Assembly: GCF_051622035.1 (NCBI RefSeq)
Contig: NC_135364.1
Location: forward strand, 12,889,501-12,953,500
DNA length: 64,000 nt
Direction of reading: 5' to 3'
Source: Arctopsyche grandis
Taxonomy: Eukaryota; Arthropoda; Insecta; Trichoptera; Hydropsychidae
The position numbers were made by a program, and so were the translations under genes. Shown here piece after piece: positions 33,434 to 46,265 of the stretch. Position 1 is the first letter of the stretch; each line of letters begins with the position of its first letter. The notes below the pieces were generated by a model. That model did not search any database. It was given only the letters and a program-made list of their open reading frames with translations, and was not told where the DNA came from.

Positions 33434-35759
33434 TATATGCGTAAAAAAGAAGAAAATAAGTGCAATTATGTCTAAGAAAATAAGTGCAATTATATTAAGG
33501 ATAAAATTTATATACATATACTACAATATAAAAGTTTATAAACATTTATAGTAAACAAAATATATTGGCATGTACATACATATGTGTATGTAGACAATTA
33601 TTTGAAATCATCTGATGTAATAATAACAAGCAATACGATATTATCCGAATTCATAACTGTTGTAATAACATAAACCAGAATTACATTAAAGTAAATCTGA
33701 CACGTTTAGCTATTGAGTTTAGTCAAATTGTTTACATAAGCCGTGTAAGCGTTTGATGAAACGACACATGTTGATATCTAAAGCTACCATTGTTTCATCT
33801 GGATTTTACACTATTGCTGCTGAACGTTCGGCACTGCACGAAGGATCAACGCGAGATAAGATAACGAACGAACAAACGCTTCGTGACAACAATCTTTCGG
33901 CACATACCGTATTATACATACATATGTAATACATACACGCAAGTTTTAGCGCTTGCTTTTCAGCGTATCAACACTGACACAATTTGTATGCACGTGTGTG
34001 CATACGGGAGTGTCGACTTTTGCAATGAAAATTTCGCGAGCAAACCGGTGTATGCAAATGCATCGAGAAAAAAGTGCGCTACGAGACGAATCGTTAAAGA
34101 TGGGACACGATATTCGAAGCACGTGCTTTGCCGAAGCACTCTGAGCGGAATTTTAACCGGCGACGAGGTGTTAAAACGGCGGAAGAAGCCTTTCGGGGCG
34201 TAGCGTGTTTAGGACGCGAAAACCCCCTTATGTAGGAAAGCGACGGATGATGTATCATTAGGATAAAGAGCGTTTAGTTCGTCAATCGGACAGATAGGAC
34301 ATTTTATGAATACGTAATGAACTTAAGAGGTGTGTATGTATTTGTACATGGGTATTACTGTGATGTCGCATTCATACTGTAAGATATTATAAATGTGAAT
34401 TTCACAATGGGATTATTATTATTATTAAATTTAAACAAATATTATATTATATTAAGTAATACATTAATTGCAGTTAGAATATTTGTAATGGAATGTCGTA
34501 TGTATGTATGTAAGTGCATGAGTATTGTTAGGGTTTCATAAAAGATATTTAACTGTATTGGTAATAGCCTTATAAAAATGTTATATTTTAAAGACAAAGT
34601 CGTTAAAATGAGATCTTGACAGTGTTCTTTCTTATTCTTCACGTTTTTAATCGATTTTTATAAAACCACTCTCATTGTATATCTTTAATCTCGTTTGGAC
34701 CGCACATCGCGACAATTTAAGTTATTTTGAAACATCATACATATATCCTGACCATTGAAAATTTATTAAAATAAACTGATTAATGTATTAAATAAATTCG
34801 CTTCACTCCATTCCCGTGTTTTTAACATTTTTTAATAAAGAAGATGCACTTAATTAAAAAAAAAAAAACAAACAGAAATGATAACAACCACTTTTCTCGA
34901 TTTGCGTAAAAAGGACAATTACATATACATTAAATATTTTTAAAATTATAAGTAACCCACAGATGCGAAAGTAGAGTTGAATAATAGAAGAATTCTAAGT
35001 AAGATGTGATGCAGGTAGTGGCTATTGAAAATACTTGAATATTTTCGGTTAAAAGCATTTTTTACAAGTGGCCTAATACATTTGTCCATGGCTGTAGTTG
35101 TTGATATAAATATACAATAGATTGTCTGAGATGCCTTTGTTAGGATGTGAAATGGAAAAAAAGCATGTGTATATTCCCATAAAAAAACTAAAGTTATTGG
35201 CTTTTCTGTTTTTGGTGAACAATTTTGAATTAAAGTACATTAGAAATTAGATCATTTCAGGAAAAAAGTTTTCGCCAGGTATGTAATTTAAAGCCAAATT
35301 TTGCTATATTTAATGAGAAATAAAGTAAAAATGCCACAAAGTTTGTGTGTACTAAAAAATAGCAATGTTTAGAAAATTTTAGGCATTAAAGTAGAATTAA
35401 TAATGGTAAAATAAATAAATAAATACATACATACATATGTATGTACATAATATGAAAACCTTAAGCATTTTCGTGTGAATCAACAGTAATGTTGTAAAAA
35501 AATTGCCTCGAGCGGAAAAATTATTTTTTCTTCGCGAAAATGTGATTATAATTTACCAACTGCAGTAAAATAAAAACGTGTTTTTTAAAAAAGTAATCAA
35601 TATTGCTCAGAAAATGAAAACTTTCATATTTATATTTAAAAAAATTTATAAAATAAAATAAACGCTTTCTTACGTATGTACATAGATTTAGTTCAATTTT
35701 GTATATATGTATGTATGTACATATGTATGTATGTATGTAGGTCTGTGATAAATCTCATA
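33434..35759. other. Intronic spacer
   Basis: AT-rich intron DNA with a short tandem duplication AAAATAAGTGCAATTAT at 33454-33494, an ATT run at 34412-34424, and ATGT/ACAT repeats at 35425-35445 and 35704-35742. A GC-richer patch lies at 33960-34240. No gene recognised. Confidence 0.4.
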
Positions 35760-36100
35760 AATCGGTCACTCGAGGTTGGGAATATGTCGTGAGACCGACT
35801 AATCCTAACGTGTGCTCGCTCGTATTTGTTTTGATGTTAGGATAGGCGTGTGCCCCAGGCGGAGGTGAGTGGGCGGCCGTGGGCGGAATGCGTGGGCTAG
35901 CACGACCCGGTACTGAGGGAGAGGAAATGGGTGGGTTGGGGCTGGAGTGGAATGGTGCTTCCGCCCACGTGCCACCCCAGCTCACCACCACCCCCCATCA
36001 GAACTTCCGGGAAAACTCGGGAAAGCGAACCATACACGTACACGCGTTTCGCACAACATAGTCTCGCACGAAAGCGCCGTGCCACAAGCAAACCAGCTCG
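35760..36100. promoter_or_regulatory. GC-rich island in long intron (candidate control element)
   Basis: GC-rich block with GGCGGAGGTGAGTGGGCGGC, a CACGTG at 35967-35972 and CCACCCCAGCTCACCACC. All six frames give low-complexity translations without recognisable domains. Confidence 0.3.
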
Positions 36101-39100
36101 CAAAATTAATTCTGTACACCGGAAAGAACTTATCACGACAAAAATAAGATTCTACGTAGCATCGCTGATTAATATGTTTCAAATCTGTCGTACGAAATAT
36201 TTGAAGATGCAAAAAGATCAACCGTTTTCTGCGTTACACAATCGATCGCACATGAAAACAAACAAACTGGAACGTTTACATCTAAATAAATAATCGATCG
36301 CAAATTTAGCACCTGAAGAAATACTAAAATAGCGATTCTTTTATTCGTACAATATGTATGCGAGTAATTAATAAATATTTCTCTTCTTCAGCGAGGTCAT
36401 CAAATAATCGAACATAAAGAAAAATGACAGTCTTTACCGAAATCGCCAATAAAATCAACTAACAGTTGCAATTAACCTTTTTTTAGCTATACGCAACAGA
36501 CGATAGATGATAATTGGCTTTGAAAATTAATGCATCTATGTGAAAAAAGAACCGTATACGACTCGATAAACAGCTTTTGCACAGTGCGATGCAGTGTTTG
36601 TTAAACTGCATCACGTACATATACACATACAAAATAAATATTTATATTGTAATAAAAAAATGAAGAAAAAATACACGTGGTGTGTGGTTCGATATTACAT
36701 CGAGGGAAAATCGAGCAACATGTGGTGTTCACCAATGTGTTGTGTGATACACGTTGTATATAACACATATATTTTTTTGTTGTACAGACATCTCCAGGTG
36801 CAATCAATTCCACGCCTTATTTATTTACATGTACACATGTATGGTTTTGAATCAATTCATATGATGTAATACAAATTAATACGACGAAACATTCATTCAC
36901 TTATTTTCATTATCTATAACGATCGGTGATATGTGTTTGTAAATACATACAATCAAAGATGGATATCCGATCATAGTAACGCATGGGTATCGATTATATT
37001 GGATAGATTGTACATATGTACGTATAATTTTACACCAATTATACTGATTTGCTGCAACAATTTGGTTGCAATTTGCAAACTACATACATCTATATATGTA
37101 TGTATGAACGGATGCACCGATAACTGCAGTATAAAACCATATCTGTTTACTTTCTCCGGCGTTGACTGATAACGCTCTGAAGTCGCCGGCTTATTATCAT
37201 ACTAACACAATGTGTAAAACATTGTCAGTGTTTTATGAAATACTTATATATGTATGTGTGTTAAGAATTAAGAAAAAATAAATAAAATATCAACATTGAA
37301 TATGTAATCAAATCTAATGAAAACTGGAATCAAAGAATTTTTTTTTGGTAATGTTAATTTGATAAGTTTAGCCTGTAGTTTATTAAAAATTAATAGTAGC
37401 AGATTTCGATTCGCTGAATTACCGGTAATCCGGTAGTGCAAATACATAGCATGACCGACTGAAAAAATATATAGATAATCAGATATATACATAGCATAAT
37501 ACAATAAATCGCTGATATTTTAACAGGCACGCGTAATATTTTTATAACCAATAAACAATATGATCTCACAGTTCTGATTACTGTGCTAATCAATTTACGC
37601 TTCTGTACGGAAAAAAATGAAGGTCAACGTGTTAAAAGTAAGTTTAATTAGCTGATTAAATACTAGTATTATTACTTCATTGCAAAAAGCAAAACGATGA
37701 GTGTTGATAGAGTTACATTTTTATCGTCAAAAAATAAAATAAAATTTGTTATGTAAATATATGCGATGTATGTGTATATTTCAATGATAATACGTATGCA
37801 TTATAAGAAAAATAACAAAATGGTTGGAGTAGCATATTCAAAAGTTCAATTTATTCTTTTTGTGTATTTTAAATTTCAATCTTTCTCATGTAATATTAAT
37901 GTTAAATATTTCCAAAAAAAGTCTGTTTTTTATTATTTCATAATGATAATATTGAAAAAAATCACGAAAAGTAAAAGTTGAATCCACGTGAACACACACA
38001 CACACACACACATACAGAGATAAAGTAACAGTGAAAAGTGGACGAATTTCGCAAAATAAATTATATAAAATTACGTGAACCACACTTATGACCGATTTCT
38101 TATCGCGACAATGTTCGTATCGCTGATAACACGATGCGTAAACGAAAACACAAACGCATACTTACATATGTACATACATATGTATTTGCGTGTGTACGAA
38201 CGTTGCAAAATTGTACATTAGTCAACGCTCTACAATCTACACACAAAGTAAAAGATGCTGCAGCTCAAAATGTAATTAATTTAATCTTGATAAGAATACC
38301 GAACACGCTAAGGTTCTGAAAGGAAAGGTTCCAGATATTCGCCGTGTCGGAAAATTTTCAGAAGCCAGCGGAAATCTTGACCGATGTAATTAATTCGTCG
38401 AGAACGTTCGGCGTGGGTAGCTCTTTGTGCCTTGTAACATCGATTTCCAAGGATTGATATCGAGAAGTTTGACTATCTGAAGTGCTTCCTCAGACCCATG
38501 TAATTTGGACTTAAACAGAGAAATTCATCGAATTAATCTAAGTGAGTCACTATTCCAAAATTCAAATACATATGTATCATTGTATATGTTTGTAAGAATA
38601 AACTCGCAATGTATGTACATATGTGTTTGATGTAAAATGCTTTAATTATTGTATTGTTATAAAAATAGAATAAAATAGGTGATCTCTGCAATCTAGGGGA
38701 CGACCTTATGATTGTCTATTTGTTAATGTTTTGGTGATTTATATTATTTTGAAGCGAATGCTACAAGTGGAAGCAACAGGTATTTCAAATGTCAATATGC
38801 AAATAATGGCGAAATGTAAAACTTGAAATGGGGCCTTAAATTTTTTTCGTGCGACCGACACACGACTTTCTTTTATTTATTAATATTAAAAAAAATATGA
38901 CGCATCGATAAACAGTTTGAAAATTTGACAAAATCACGCAAGTTTCTGAAGTGAAAAAAATATTAAATAAAAATGTTTCCACGTGCAAGATTATCCATCG
39001 ATAGATAATCACAATATCGTAAGAAGGGAATAATCAAATCAATGTATTTACTTATAGATAAGAGATAACAAATTCACTGTCAAGATTTTGTTACCGAAGA

Positions 39101-39810
39101 GCAGACGATAAATGGACGATTTATTAATAAAAAAATTATTCTCGAGAACAATGTGTTATGTTGATGTTATCAAGTTGAGTGTTTATGAATTAAATCATAT
39201 TAAACATAAAAATAAATGCTAAAAATGACAAAAAATAATTTTCGTATTGTGAACACTATTCATTACATTAGCATCATAGAAAAAACTAGAAACGTTTTTT
39301 CGTTCGAAGAAAATATTGCTAACCTTGAACTAAATATTGAGAAGGTCAGATCGACCGCTAAGCTTTTGTGTGAAAACTTTGAAGAAAAGTTGGTTCGGGC
39401 GTAATGAACTTTCTGATGTCATTACGAGAAAGACAAATATTATATATGTATAATATATGTATAATATATGTATGTACATACATACATACGTATATTCTGC
39501 TCAATTAAATTTAAAAAGGGTTCGCTTGCTTCGGGTAGTTTCGTCGACACACTTACGTAATTTAGTTTAATAACGTAAGTATAATCTAAAAAAAATTAGA
39601 TATGTAGTACAAATTAAAAAAAAAACCAACTGCTGCGATTTCGTAGAAACAGAGTCATAAAACGACTTTGGGGAGTTTCCGTCGAGGAAGCTCGCAAAAA
39701 ATAAATCAGATGATAACGTGCGGGTATTTTCTAATGCTGTGTGTTATCTTCACTTATCGGATTGGAGGTGTGTGCTCAAATATTTGAATATATGTACATA
39801 TACATACATA
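36101..39810. other. Intronic spacer
   Basis: AT-rich with CA/ATGT microsatellites (37990-38014, 39440-39495). The somewhat GC-richer part at 38310-38510 has no coding frame. No mobile element identified. Confidence 0.4.
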
Positions 39811-40168
39811 CTAGCCAGCAGCATAGCTCGGTCTTTAAGCTTATGCCTATCACCGAGAGGCGCCGGGATCGATCCCATGAGTTGACCTCGATTGAAAAGA
39901 ATTTTGCCAATTTTTCTGATTTCCGGTTTCCGATTAAATTGGCTAAAAACCTTCCTACCTACTATGTCACCACTATTTGAGTATGATTAATGTAGAATAA
40001 AATGTATGTACAATTCATAGATGTCTCGTTAATTTGCGAGTTTTCAGTGTCTCGTAATTCAATAACGTGTCTAATAAAAATGTTGCATTGTTTGTAATTG
40101 GCCAGGAAGGCGCATTGGGGTTTACCTGTAAGGCCTTCCTGGTATATATGTATATAAAAATAAAAAAA
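39811..40168 (+). mobile_element. tRNA-derived SINE (copy 2, different head)
   Basis: The head AGCATAGCTCGGTCTTTAAG resembles a box A region, and GGGATCGATCCC at 39867-39878 is a box-B-like core. A body of about 230 bp follows. A perfect 10-bp stem CCAGGAAGGC/GCCTTCCTGG (40102-40111 with 40133-40142) encloses a loop with ATTGGGGTTTACCTGT. The tail is ATAAAAATAAAAAAAATAAA. The head is unlike copy 1 while the 3' loop is shared, so these are two SINE families using one tail type. Confidence 0.75.
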
Positions 40169-40558
40169 ATAAAAATGTGTATTGTATACTGAATTTTGTG
40201 AAACACGTGCAAATTTTCATGAAAATCCACGAGCGGCATACCAAACGACACTGTTTCACATAAACCATTACGATAATGGCCACATATGTACATACATATT
40301 TCACACACAAACACTGTGAGATGTTTATTTAAGATAATGCGAGTTCAATAAACATTAATAAAAATCAAAACGTTTGGAAATATTATACAAAAAAATACGA
40401 TCTCGTATCATCGCAACTAAATCGAAATGCGTGTTTATAGTCAGTGAGTCATGCGTATGTATAATATGTGTATATGTAAGTGGTCAAGTAAAACAAAAGT
40501 ATATTCCTCAAATGGGAATGTGATCTATTTGTCGATATTGTATCGGAAAACTCAAATG
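40169..40558. other. Intronic spacer
   Basis: AT-rich; nothing recognised. Confidence 0.35.
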
Positions 40559-41139
40559 AATGAATCCAGTGGTGTGCTGGAAGCCGGTTATTTTGGTTCT
40601 CGAGAACCGGTTGCTAAAAAATAGTCATAGAACCATTTGTCAAAATTTTTCCGATTTTTTCAGATGTGCAAAAGTTATTTAGGGTGGAAAGGAATTTTTG
40701 TTACGAGTGTAAGTTGGCAGGGGAGGGGGTTAACGAAAAGCAACAAAAAGTCATTTACGTACAATTTGATGTAACAATTTTTTTTAAATGTAATAAAGTT
40801 TTTAGAGATAGGTATCCAAAGTTTATTATTTATTAAGTAAAATTATTTTAAAATGGGATTGAAAATGCATTAAATTGTATGTATATATATTTATTAATTT
40901 TAAATTAAGTAATTTTTTAAGAATATGCTATTTATTCTAAAAGTTTTTTCTATGTATATATTTAAAAATAATATCTATATATTTAAAAATAAATTAATTA
41001 CAAAAAAATGACACCTTCCAAACTTTCTATTAATTTTTAATCTATCGAGAATTTTCATGAGGGAAGGGGGGAGGGTGTCATTTAAAGGTTGACAGATAAG
41101 TGGTTGATAAAAATTTGGCATCACATCGCTGAATGAATT
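40559..41139. mobile_element. hAT-like non-autonomous element, 565 bp
   Basis: The element proper is 40567-41131. Flanking octamers AATGAATC (40559-40566) and AATGAATT (41132-41139) match at 7 of 8. The ends are CAGTGGTGTGCTGG and, reversed, CAGCGATGTGATGC (10 of 14). CAG-start ends with 8-bp duplications are typical of hAT elements. An internal palindrome GGTTCTCGAGAACC lies near the left end. No transposase frame. Confidence 0.65.
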
Positions 41140-42179
41140 TAAATGACAACTCCGTAGGTCGAACAAGCACGGTAGGCTAGCTTAAATAAGTGAAACGTAA
41201 AGGATATTGCAAAAAACCAATATTGCAAAAATGACAGTAGACGAATGATGATCGAGTTTGTATGTCTTGCCTTTAGCCTTGAAATAAAAAAGTTTAGGAT
41301 ATTGGAAAAAATGTTAATAGAAGGAAAAAATAAGATCGAGAGGAATAGAATTTTTATGAAAAACATACATACATATGTATGAGATATAGAATGAGATTAC
41401 AACTTAGAACAACCATTATAACAGTAAATATGCTATGTATATATGAAAATAACTTTTTGTGTGAAATATATCATATTAATTGACATTGACCGATTGAATA
41501 TAAGATCGATGGCCGAAAAATATGAAGAAAATTTCGATATATGTACATATAGTAGAATAAACATAAACATAAGAGTTTATAAAGTTGGAATTAAATTTTC
41601 TCTGTATTTAGAGTCAATTTATAGACGGTAGGGAAATAACGAATGCGTGAAACATAGGGTTTCTGATTTCCCGGATTCTTTCAATTCCCGGGACACGGGA
41701 CGGAGCTCGAGATCATTCCCTGGATTCCCGGGATCCCGGGATATACATACATATGTATGTATGATGTCATTTGTTTTTGAAATTCGAGGCTATTTATTTT
41801 TGTTAATTTGAATTTTTGTCATCGATAACTCCTAATTTAATTCTTCATTCGTCGTCAAACACACAATCGTCAAAATACAAGAATGATAGACTCGCTTCAT
41901 AATATAATAGTTTCATCGTAGGATATATATAGGTATACATACATTCGCCTTTATTAAACCATTTAAATATCGTTTTAATTGAAATGATTGCACAATATCT
42001 CCTTATTGTGCAATTGCATGTAGCTAGTTATGGCCATACTGCAGCTTAAATCACATTCATATGTATGTATGTATGTATGTGACTTAAATAGCTTACTGAA
42101 AAACGTCCTCTGTATGTAGCAAGGGAAAAAAATAGTTTGGTATACAAATATACATGTAGAGGCAAAATTTTTGGGTTCT
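41140..42179. other. Intronic spacer with CCCGGG palindrome
   Basis: AT-rich except for 41660-41742, where TTCCCGGG is repeated and TCCCGGGATCCCGGGA forms a perfect 16-bp palindrome (41724-41739), directly followed by ATACATACATATGTATGTATG. An ATGT repeat lies at 42060-42081. No gene. Confidence 0.4.
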
Positions 42180-42730
42180 TCGAAACCCTTATCGAATTCC
42201 CAACATACCCCCGACCCCTAAAAGAATTCGGAGCGATCCAAGTCGAGTCGAGTGGAAACATCGATTAACTCGAAACCAGTATGAATTAGTGAACGGGCCG
42301 CTACTATTGTGCCATAATGGGCTCCCAACACGTACCGGAGAGGGGAAATTGGAGGACAGAAAGGGTGGTGGAAGAGATGGGGGCGGTTGGAGTGGGGCCT
42401 TGTCATAGGAAACCGCATTATTATTACATATGGTATGTGGGTGTATGCTGTGAGGCCTACCGCACAATCAAACAAGGCTGTGCCATCAGGGATGCTCCGT
42501 GATGGGGTAGGTGACGACCTCACCCCTTCGGTGGGATGGGGCTTGGTGCGAATTAACACACCCCCCACATTTCTACATACGTGTAGTGAAAACTTGGCAA
42601 GGTCACACGTGCAAGTTGACTGTGACTACGCGTGTGCGGTGGTTAAGTTATCGTCAAGGTTTCAAAGTCAAACCCCCATGGCCGTCCTCGCCCCGGGATT
42701 GATTTACGTTCAAATAAAAATTATACCCCG
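42180..42730. promoter_or_regulatory. GC-rich island in long intron (candidate control element)
   Basis: A 550-bp GC-richer block. Its frames on both strands (up to 143 codons) give Pro/His-rich or mixed translations with no family resemblance, which I take as a by-product of base composition. Confidence 0.3.
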
Positions 42731-42870
42731 GTTCAACGATCTACGTATATATTTTCAAGGTATTGTTTTAGCATTTTTTTCTATATTAAATAAAATTAAT
42801 ATAACACTGATTGATTGAATTTTACCTCACATATTTTATGATATATTAAATGCATGTATGTATGTACATA

Positions 42871-43057
42871 CATATTGATGGCTTGGTGCACAGATATTGT
42901 ATGTTCATTTTCGAATTTGTATCCAATTGTAAATTGTGATATACAAAAATTACCCTGAAAGGAAAAACCCGAATTATTCCAGCATCTACAAATTTAAAAT
43001 TCGATACAAATTCAAATGGACAAACAACATATGTATGTGCACCAAGCCATCGATATG
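42871..43057. mobile_element. Foldback MITE, 187 bp with long inverted arms
   Basis: The left arm starts CATATTGATGGCTTGGTGCA and the right arm reversed starts CATATCGATGGCTTGGTGCA. Similarity continues through TTCATTT-GAATTTGTATC to about 70 bp per arm. There is no coding frame. It is flanked by ATGTATGTACATA simple repeat on the left. Confidence 0.75.
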
Positions 43058-44099
43058 TAAGGTAGATGACGAAATTCGATTGTATATCTACATATACATA
43101 TACTATTACACTTGTAGCTTAATCTAATCAATAGCAGCAATATAATAGATAAACGGGAAAGAAAAATTATGATGTATTAACGTAAGATTATATCAGCTGT
43201 TGATGGCATGCGAAATATTTATCAAATACGGTTTGCTTCAATGTGCTAAAAATTAAATCTGTTATTTAAAACTACTTATCTATATTAAAACTACTTACCT
43301 ATTATTTATGTATATGTGTTATGCAATGGTGAGCAAAGTAGGTACAATCTAGTTGGATAGTATCATTTGCATGTACATAGTAGCAATTATTAGGATATGA
43401 GCCGTTATAAGTCTACTTTACTTCATTTCGTTTTGCGTTTGACAATTTATAAAAATACTGGTGAACTGTAATATATTCTGCTTTTCCGAGACTCTGTGCA
43501 TATCAAATTAAAATAAGTGATAACAATTTGTGAATTAAGTCAAACAGAAATTGTGTTTTTGGAACTGAAAATTGAACTTTCAAATATAACGACTCATACA
43601 TATTTTGAAGGAAAAAATTGATGATTTTCAATTGACATTTAGAGTTATATGTACATCAATAGCAGCAGTAGAAACTTTTTTAATAACCTACTATATGTAT
43701 GTATGTAAATAAATTTGCACAAAAATTCTACATGAAAAGTATGTACACTTACATAACTTTAGAAGACAAGTCTCAAACCGAATAAAAATGGATATTTTTT
43801 ACTAACTATCTATCAGGAAGATCGTCAAGTTTTGACGCAAATCAACATATGTATGTACATACATATACACATGTAATACATATACATACAATAAGAAGTT
43901 ATGTTTAACATTCTATGAAACACGCGTATTTTACCATGAAATGAAGTTAAATTGAAGCGTACATATTTCGAATTTTAAGACCGAACATTAACTAGCCACG
44001 CATTTTAAAAGGCAGTTAAATTTACAGAATACATTTCAAACCGCAGCCAGGAAGACGTAGTACATAATTGCCTTGAGATTTCCTATCGAAAAAAATTAG
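43058..44099. other. Intronic spacer
   Basis: AT-rich with a small tandem repeat TTAAAACTACTTA-CTAT (43266-43305) and ACATATGTATGTACATA at 43846-43865. Nothing else seen. Confidence 0.35.
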
Positions 44100-44770
44100 G
44101 TTGAAAAAAAAACAAGATGACACCGAGACCCATCCATTATCCGACGTCGCGAGAAACGCCAACAAAACTACAGTCATCCCACTCAAACCGATTCAAATCA
44201 AACACAAGAAGAAGAAGCACACATTAGCAACACTCGTTCAAAAGAGAAGAGCAATAAGCATGGCTTTGGCGTCCCGACGCACGCGTCGATGGATTTTTTC
44301 CGCGAGAGACGCTTCGGGCAAGCGTCCAAGTTTTCACAGAAAACGATACACATTCCTGTCTGGTCTGAAGCTTTTTGGACGAGAGCTTTTCCAACTGCAC
44401 ACAACCACTGCCGCTCAGCGTCTTTCAAGCTCGATAGTACACAAATCAAACGAGCCAAACAACTTGTAGCGTACAGCAAAATTCAACTGTTGCATCACCA
44501 AAAAATTACGAGACGTTTACAAGAGGAAGGAATGTCATTTTTTATTGTTGGGATGTTTGAGAAGGTTTAATATCGTGAAGCTGAAGCGACGACCGTAGGA
44601 TCGCTTACTCATTTTGTCGGAGAAGCAAAAGTTGGCCAGCAGCCAAAGATCGAACTTTGGCAAACGGAAAACTCGCAGCCGTGGTACGTTGAAAGTCGAA
44701 GTAACTTAGTGAAGCAGGGCTTTAGGTGAAGCAGAATGGCATCCCGCCATTTCTTTGTGAGTTCAAAATC
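44100..44770. promoter_or_regulatory. GC-richer island in long intron
   Basis: Holds a 122-codon Lys/Arg-rich frame (44101-44469) lacking recognisable domains. Judged as composition-driven; could be a control element. Confidence 0.25.
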
Positions 44771-45949
44771 ACTCCGTCACCATTTTAAGTCTCAGATGCA
44801 ATACTAAAGAATCAGACTAACACGTTTACATATTTAAATAATATGATTTTTACTCCAAAATATTTAAATTTCGTAAGATTGGTGGTAAAAATGTGAATAT
44901 ATAGAGGAATACGAACCTTTCTGTTTATAGGGCTTAATATACATATGTACATATGTATGTAAATATGAATGTACTGTAGAAGCAAACAAAAGGAAATTTC
45001 CACATTGATAGCAAGCGAGAAAAACGCGATGGTGAACATTGAAGAGGAATATGTATTTTATTTGTACGATCACAAGCGATGACTCACTCACGAATTCAAT
45101 TTATCGAATTGGTGTCGGAAGAAAAACAAGATAAAAGCTTGTCGTTCGATACCTAATATTTATCGTTAAACTTTTCCCAGAGAAAGTTTTCAGCCTTTCA
45201 TTCAAATTAAATTTTCACGCCTGGTAGCTTTCACTTGGATGAAGGACACGGAGAACTTCGAATAAAAAAAAATACTAGTGAACGAGTTTGCCGCGATGAC
45301 GTCAGAGATCCGAAAACTGAAGGGTAGGGGGCGTGGTGGCAATTTGAGAAACACGCCAAGAGAATACAAAGGATGACATCATTCAAAACAACCTGCCAGT
45401 ACCTACAGTAGCAAGCACAACATTTAACAAAACACATAAACTACGTCACGCAGTGTATTTTGTACACTAAATGATTATCACACATCCTGTACTAATCGGG
45501 ACAGTCATCATTTCAAGGTATTTCCCACCCGAAAGGAATATAATTCCGGTTTTAAAATTCGACTTGTGAAATTCATTAGATTAGTAATTAAGGGTATTTA
45601 AATTTATTAAAACACAGTCGGTGTATTATTAATTAAATAACAATATACTAATGCTAATGCTGCAAATTATTCGTAAGTTTGATTTTATATTAAATTAATA
45701 AATAGTCGTCGATAAGAAAAAAATTTTTTTTATATAATTCCAAATATTCATTAGGAAAAACAATTTTCACATTATATAATTGAGTAATTATAGTACATAC
45801 TTATGTTGGTACATATAATGAATGAAAACGATGTATAAAAATGTATGACACGATAGATTTCCATAAGAATTTTCAGTGAAAAACGGTTCAACGATACAAT
45901 TGTTGAGGGGGGGGTGTTCTCAGAATTGTGGGTCAGAGTGTACTAAGGT
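44771..45949. other. Intronic spacer
   Basis: AT-rich. A small block at 45290-45380 contains TGACGTCA (CRE-type octamer, 45297-45304). No gene or element recognised. Confidence 0.35.
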
Positions 45950-46265
45950 CGTTTCAATCAAAAGTTAACCAGCAGGAGGGTGGGCGGGTGGGCGGAGATT
46001 CAGCGCCCGCTCTGGAAGGTCCCACCGCTCGGATTGCCAGCGAAAGTTGACGCAACACACCAGGGCTGGATCGATACGAAGGGAGGGGGTGTACCAAAAC
46101 CACCCTTCCTTCCTCCTTTCCTCTCCGCCCTCGCAATCAAATATTTCTGTAGACCTGCCCTCACCGAATATTATCTTGCGTCGCAGTACGACCGAAGAGC
46201 CTCCTAACGTTCCGTAATCAAATATTCTCCTTTGATTACTGCCCGAAGCCAGGGGGCCACTTTGA
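45950..46265. promoter_or_regulatory. GC-rich island in long intron
   Basis: GC-rich block with GGAGGGTGGGCGGGTGGGCGG at its left edge. No frame with recognisable content. Confidence 0.25.

Noticed and set aside
44101-44469. 122-codon Lys/Arg-rich frame
   Set aside because: No family resemblance and no splice or start context. The opposite strand is equally open, which points to composition rather than coding.
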